Source: Betaproteobacteria bacterium (lineage in GTDB: Bacteria > Pseudomonadota > Gammaproteobacteria > Burkholderiales > Burkholderiaceae_C). Taken from it: a stretch of 8,790 nucleotides of DNA. The position numbers and the translations under genes are program-made. The stretch lies in the NCBI GenBank assembly GCA_009923895.1, contig RFSP01000068.1:1-8790 (forward strand), in the 5' to 3' direction. Below are positions 7,051 through 8,790 of this stretch, in pieces. How positions within the stretch are numbered: the stretch's first letter is position 1; every line of letters starts with the position of its first letter. The notes beneath the pieces are model-generated. The model did not search any database. It was given only the letters and a program-made list of their open reading frames with translations, and was not told where the DNA came from.

Positions 7051-8014
7051 GTGGATGATCCCTCCGACACCTCGCTGCCTGAGAATCCGCCTCATCGCAG
7101 CCGCCGCCGCTGGATTGCCCACCTGGACATGGATGCGTTTTACGCGTCTGTGGAGTTGTTGCGCTACCCTGAGTTGAAAAAGCTCCCCGTCGTCATCGGC
7201 GGCGGGCGACGCCATCAGCCTGAGCTGCTCCCCGACGGATCCCGACGGTTCTCCACCCTGCGCCACTACAGCGGGCGCGGCGTGATCACCACCGCCACCT
7301 ACGCCGCGCGCGATTTGGGTGTGCACTCAGGCATGGGCTTGATGAAAGCCGCGGTGCGCGCCCCCGATGCGGTGCTGTTGCCCGTGGACTTTGACGAGTA
7401 CCGCAAGTACTCTCGAATGTTCAAAGCGGCTGTGGCCGAGATTGCGCCGGTGATTGAAGACCGCGGCATTGATGAGATCTACATCGATTTGACCGAGGTG
7501 CCGGGTGCGCAAGACAGCGTGGGGCATGACCCTTGTGGGGGCGTGCGGGCGGTGGCTCAGGAGATTCGCAACAACGTCTTTCAACGCACGGGCCTGACCT
7601 GCTCGGTGGGTGTCACCCCCAACAAGCTGTTGAGCAAGATGGCCTCGGAGTTGGACAAGCCCGATGGCCTGACCGTGCTCACCCTTGGCGATGTGCCCTC
7701 GCGTGTGTGGCCCTTGAAGGTGCGCGTCATCAACGGCATTGGCCCCAAAGCGGCCGCCAAACTCGACCGTATGGGCATCCACACCATTGCGGACCTGGCC
7801 GCCTGCCCTCGTGCGGACCTGATCGAGGCCTTTGGCAAGAGTTATGGCACCTGGCTGCATGAATCGGCCCGTGACCCGCGACCTCACCCTGGAGGTGGCA
7901 ACGGCCGATCCACGCGACATCCGCCGTGCGGCAGGGGAATGCTTGAAGCGCGTGGACCTCAAGCGCCGATTGCGCTTGCTGGGGGTGCGGGCCGGTTCCT
8001 TGCGGCGCGCTTGA
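7051..8014 (+). pseudogene. dinB: DNA polymerase IV with internal deletion and frameshift (disrupted dinB)
   Basis: This is a Y-family translesion polymerase gene. Frame 1 starts at GTG 7051 with no Shine-Dalgarno, 18 bp after argH. It carries RWIAHLDMDAFYASVE (D26 metal ligand, Y31 at the steric gate position), RGIDEIYIDLT (D141/E142 catalytic pair), TCSVGVTPNKLLSKMASELD (residues 183-202) and a thumb helix-hairpin-helix (INGIGPKAAAKLDRMGIHTI). Homology stops at WLHESA (about 7869). The expected next segment, most of the little-finger domain (I estimate 60-70 residues from remembered relatives), is absent. Its end reappears in another frame from about 7871: VTRDLTLEVATADPRDIRRA, then GECLKRVDLKRRLRLLGV, stopping at 8014. 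Read straight through, frame 1 gives 324 aa with a nonsense tail of about 50 residues, ending at 8025. Without the little finger, DNA and clamp contacts should be lost, so activity is doubtful. A sequencing or assembly error is possible. Confidence 0.8.
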
Positions 8015-8063
8015 ACCACGCTTGAACCAGGTTTGATCCACGTTTGATCCATGCTTGGGCCGC
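8009..8063. repeat. 11-bp tandem repeat array at the 3' end of dinB
   Basis: Four adjacent copies fit G(C/T)TTGA(A/T)CCAN: GCTTGAACCAC, GCTTGAACCAG, GTTTGATCCAC and GTTTGATCCAT (8009-8052). A fifth, GCTTGGGCCGC (8053-8063), matches 8 of 11 positions of copy 1. A weaker in-phase unit (7998-8008, CCTTGCGGCGC) lies inside the dinB coding end, so YTTG recurs six times every 11 bp. The unit contains TGA. Because 11 is not a multiple of three, the copies place stops in all three plus-strand frames (8012, 8023, 8034, 8045). Copies 3 and 4 contain GATC. Function unknown. Confidence 0.85.
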
Positions 8064-8132
8064 GTGCCCCGCGCACCAGGCTGACTCGCGCGAAATCTCC
8101 GGCACTGCACTAGACTTCATGCCTGTTGCGTG

Positions 8133-8150
8133 GTGCTCAAGGCTGAGCAC
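8133..8150 (+). promoter_or_regulatory. hairpin/dyad in the lldD leader
   Basis: A perfect 7-bp inverted repeat (GTGCTCA, loop AGGC, TGAGCAC) ends two bases before the lldD ribosome binding site. G-U pairs could extend it in RNA. It may be an operator or an RNA stem affecting translation initiation. It has no downstream T run, so it is not an intrinsic terminator. It does not clearly match the TGGT-N-ACCA type of site known for GntR-family lactate regulators. The rest of the dinB-lldD gap (8064-8132) shows only a weak -10 candidate, TAGACT (8111-8116), without a matching -35. Confidence 0.5.
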
Positions 8151-8151
8151 T

Positions 8152-8158
8152 GGGAGAG
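8152..8158 (+). promoter_or_regulatory. Shine-Dalgarno site of lldD
   Basis: GGGAGAG lies five bases before the ATG at 8164 and fixes that start. It is the clearest ribosome binding site in the window; hemC, ppc, argH and dinB lack a comparable one. Confidence 0.75.
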
Positions 8159-8163
8159 CCCAA

Positions 8164-8790
8164 ATGACCGTCATCACCTGCATTGAAGATCTTCGCGTCC
8201 TGGCCAAGAAGCGTGTGCCACGCATGTTTTATGACTACGCCGACGTGGGGTCGTGGACAGAAAGCACCTACCGGGCCAACGAGGCAGATTTTCAAAAGAT
8301 CAAGTTGCGGCAAAAGGTGGCTCGCAACATGGAAAACCGCAGCACCGCGGTGAAAATGGTGGGCGTGGACATGAAGATGCCGGTGGCCATTGCGCCCACG
8401 GGCCTCACGGGCATGTTCCACGCGGATGGCGAGATTTTGGCCGCCAAGGCCGCAGAAAAATTCGGCGTGCGCTTCACGCTCTCCACCATGAGCATCTGCT
8501 CCATCGAAGATGTGGCGGCCCACACCCAACAGCCTTTTTGGTTTCAGCTCTATGTGATGCGCGATCGCGATTTCATCGAGCGCCTCATCGACCGCGCCAA
8601 GGCCGCCGGTTGTGATGCCTTGGTCATCACGCTGGATTTGCAGATCTTGGGCCAGCGTCACAAAGACCTCAAAAATGGGCTGTCCACGCCGCCCAAGCCC
8701 ACCTTGACCAACCTCATCAACCTGGCCACCAAGCCTCGCTGGTGCATGGGGATGCTGGGGACGTCGCGGCGCCGGTTTGGCAACATCGTG
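8164..8790 (+). CDS. lldD: FMN-dependent L-lactate dehydrogenase, LldD type (C-terminus cut by window edge)
   Basis: The first 209 residues are visible and the frame is open at the right edge. The family oxidises L-lactate to pyruvate at the inner membrane, passing electrons from FMN to the respiratory quinone pool. Matches to FMN alpha-hydroxy acid oxidases: PRMFYDYADVGSWTE (residues 19-33) with Y25 at the glycolate oxidase Y24 position; MPVAIAPTGLTGMFHADGE (72-90) for flavin binding; LSTMSICSIEDV (106-117); WFQLYVMRD (126-134) with Q128 and Y130 (glycolate oxidase Q127, Y129); and VITLDLQILGQRHKDLKNG (154-172) with T156 and D158 (T155, D157). The catalytic Lys, His and Arg fall in the missing half. 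Sequence style fits bacterial LldD rather than mandelate dehydrogenase, but the exact 2-hydroxy acid substrate cannot be proved from this half. It follows its own 149-bp leader after dinB and so is probably a separate transcription unit. Confidence 0.92.
   Translation, partial: MTVITCIEDLRVLAKKRVPRMFYDYADVGSWTESTYRANEADFQKIKLRQKVARNMENRSTAVKMVGVDMKMPVAIAPTGLTGMFHADGEILAAKAAEKFGVRFTLSTMSICSIEDVAAHTQQPFWFQLYVMRDRDFIERLIDRAKAAGCDALVITLDLQILGQRHKDLKNGLSTPPKPTLTNLINLATKPRWCMGMLGTSRRRFGNIV

Noticed and set aside
8009..8063. Repeat array considered as a CRISPR or phage attachment site
   Set aside because: Units are 11 bp and contiguous with no spacers. There is no integrase or tRNA next to it.
7327..8076. 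249-aa minus-strand open frame whose first residues repeat (DQTWIKPGSS and similar)
   Set aside because: The apparent peptide repeat is only the 11-bp DNA array read backwards, and the remainder is antisense to dinB.
8081..8116. CTGACT (8081) and TAGACT (8111) as an lldD promoter
   Set aside because: Each hexamer matches consensus at only four of six positions and the spacer is 24 bp, too long for sigma70.
8133..8158. Hairpin before lldD considered as a rho-independent terminator of dinB
   Set aside because: The stem is followed by TGGGAGAG, the lldD ribosome binding site, not by a T run.

Overview
The window looks like a chromosomal housekeeping region of a high-GC betaproteobacterium, most likely Burkholderiales and close to Comamonadaceae. 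This rests on recognition of protein sequence style (the HemC cofactor loop, a Pol IV subfamily with a long palm insertion, the LldD-type N-terminus) and on gene order (hem genes divergent from ppc, then argH). No database search was possible. I see no phage, IS element, CRISPR array, rRNA or tRNA, and no defence or biosynthetic island.

Left part, minus strand (1-2619): a heme-biosynthesis operon read right to left, hemC - hemD - hemX. HemC makes hydroxymethylbilane, HemD cyclises it to uroporphyrinogen III, and HemX is the membrane-anchored protein usually encoded next. hemD and hemX overlap by four bases. hemX runs off the left edge. A 155-bp divergent control region (2620-2774) separates hemC from ppc.

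Middle, plus strand (2775-7032): ppc, an intact 940-aa phosphoenolpyruvate carboxylase supplying oxaloacetate, then argH, an intact 465-aa argininosuccinate lyase, the last step of arginine synthesis. argH has a good sigma70-like promoter whose -35 lies just past the ppc stop. Its spacing puts the predicted transcript start on the A of the argH ATG. hemC has the same -10-to-ATG geometry. Both are candidates for leaderless mRNAs.

Right part, plus strand (7051-8790): dinB (DNA polymerase IV) starts 18 bp after argH but is damaged. Palm, fingers and thumb are intact, most of the little-finger domain is missing, and the final ~47 residues are in another frame. Its 3' end dissolves into a tandem array of 11-bp repeats (8009-8063) carrying TGA in all three frames. 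A short leader with a 7-bp perfect hairpin and a good Shine-Dalgarno site precedes lldD, an FMN-dependent L-lactate dehydrogenase whose C-terminal half lies beyond the right edge.

I did not find a new biological system. The items most worth checking are the dinB internal deletion with frameshift, the 11-bp repeat array at its end, and the leaderless-type starts of argH and hemC.
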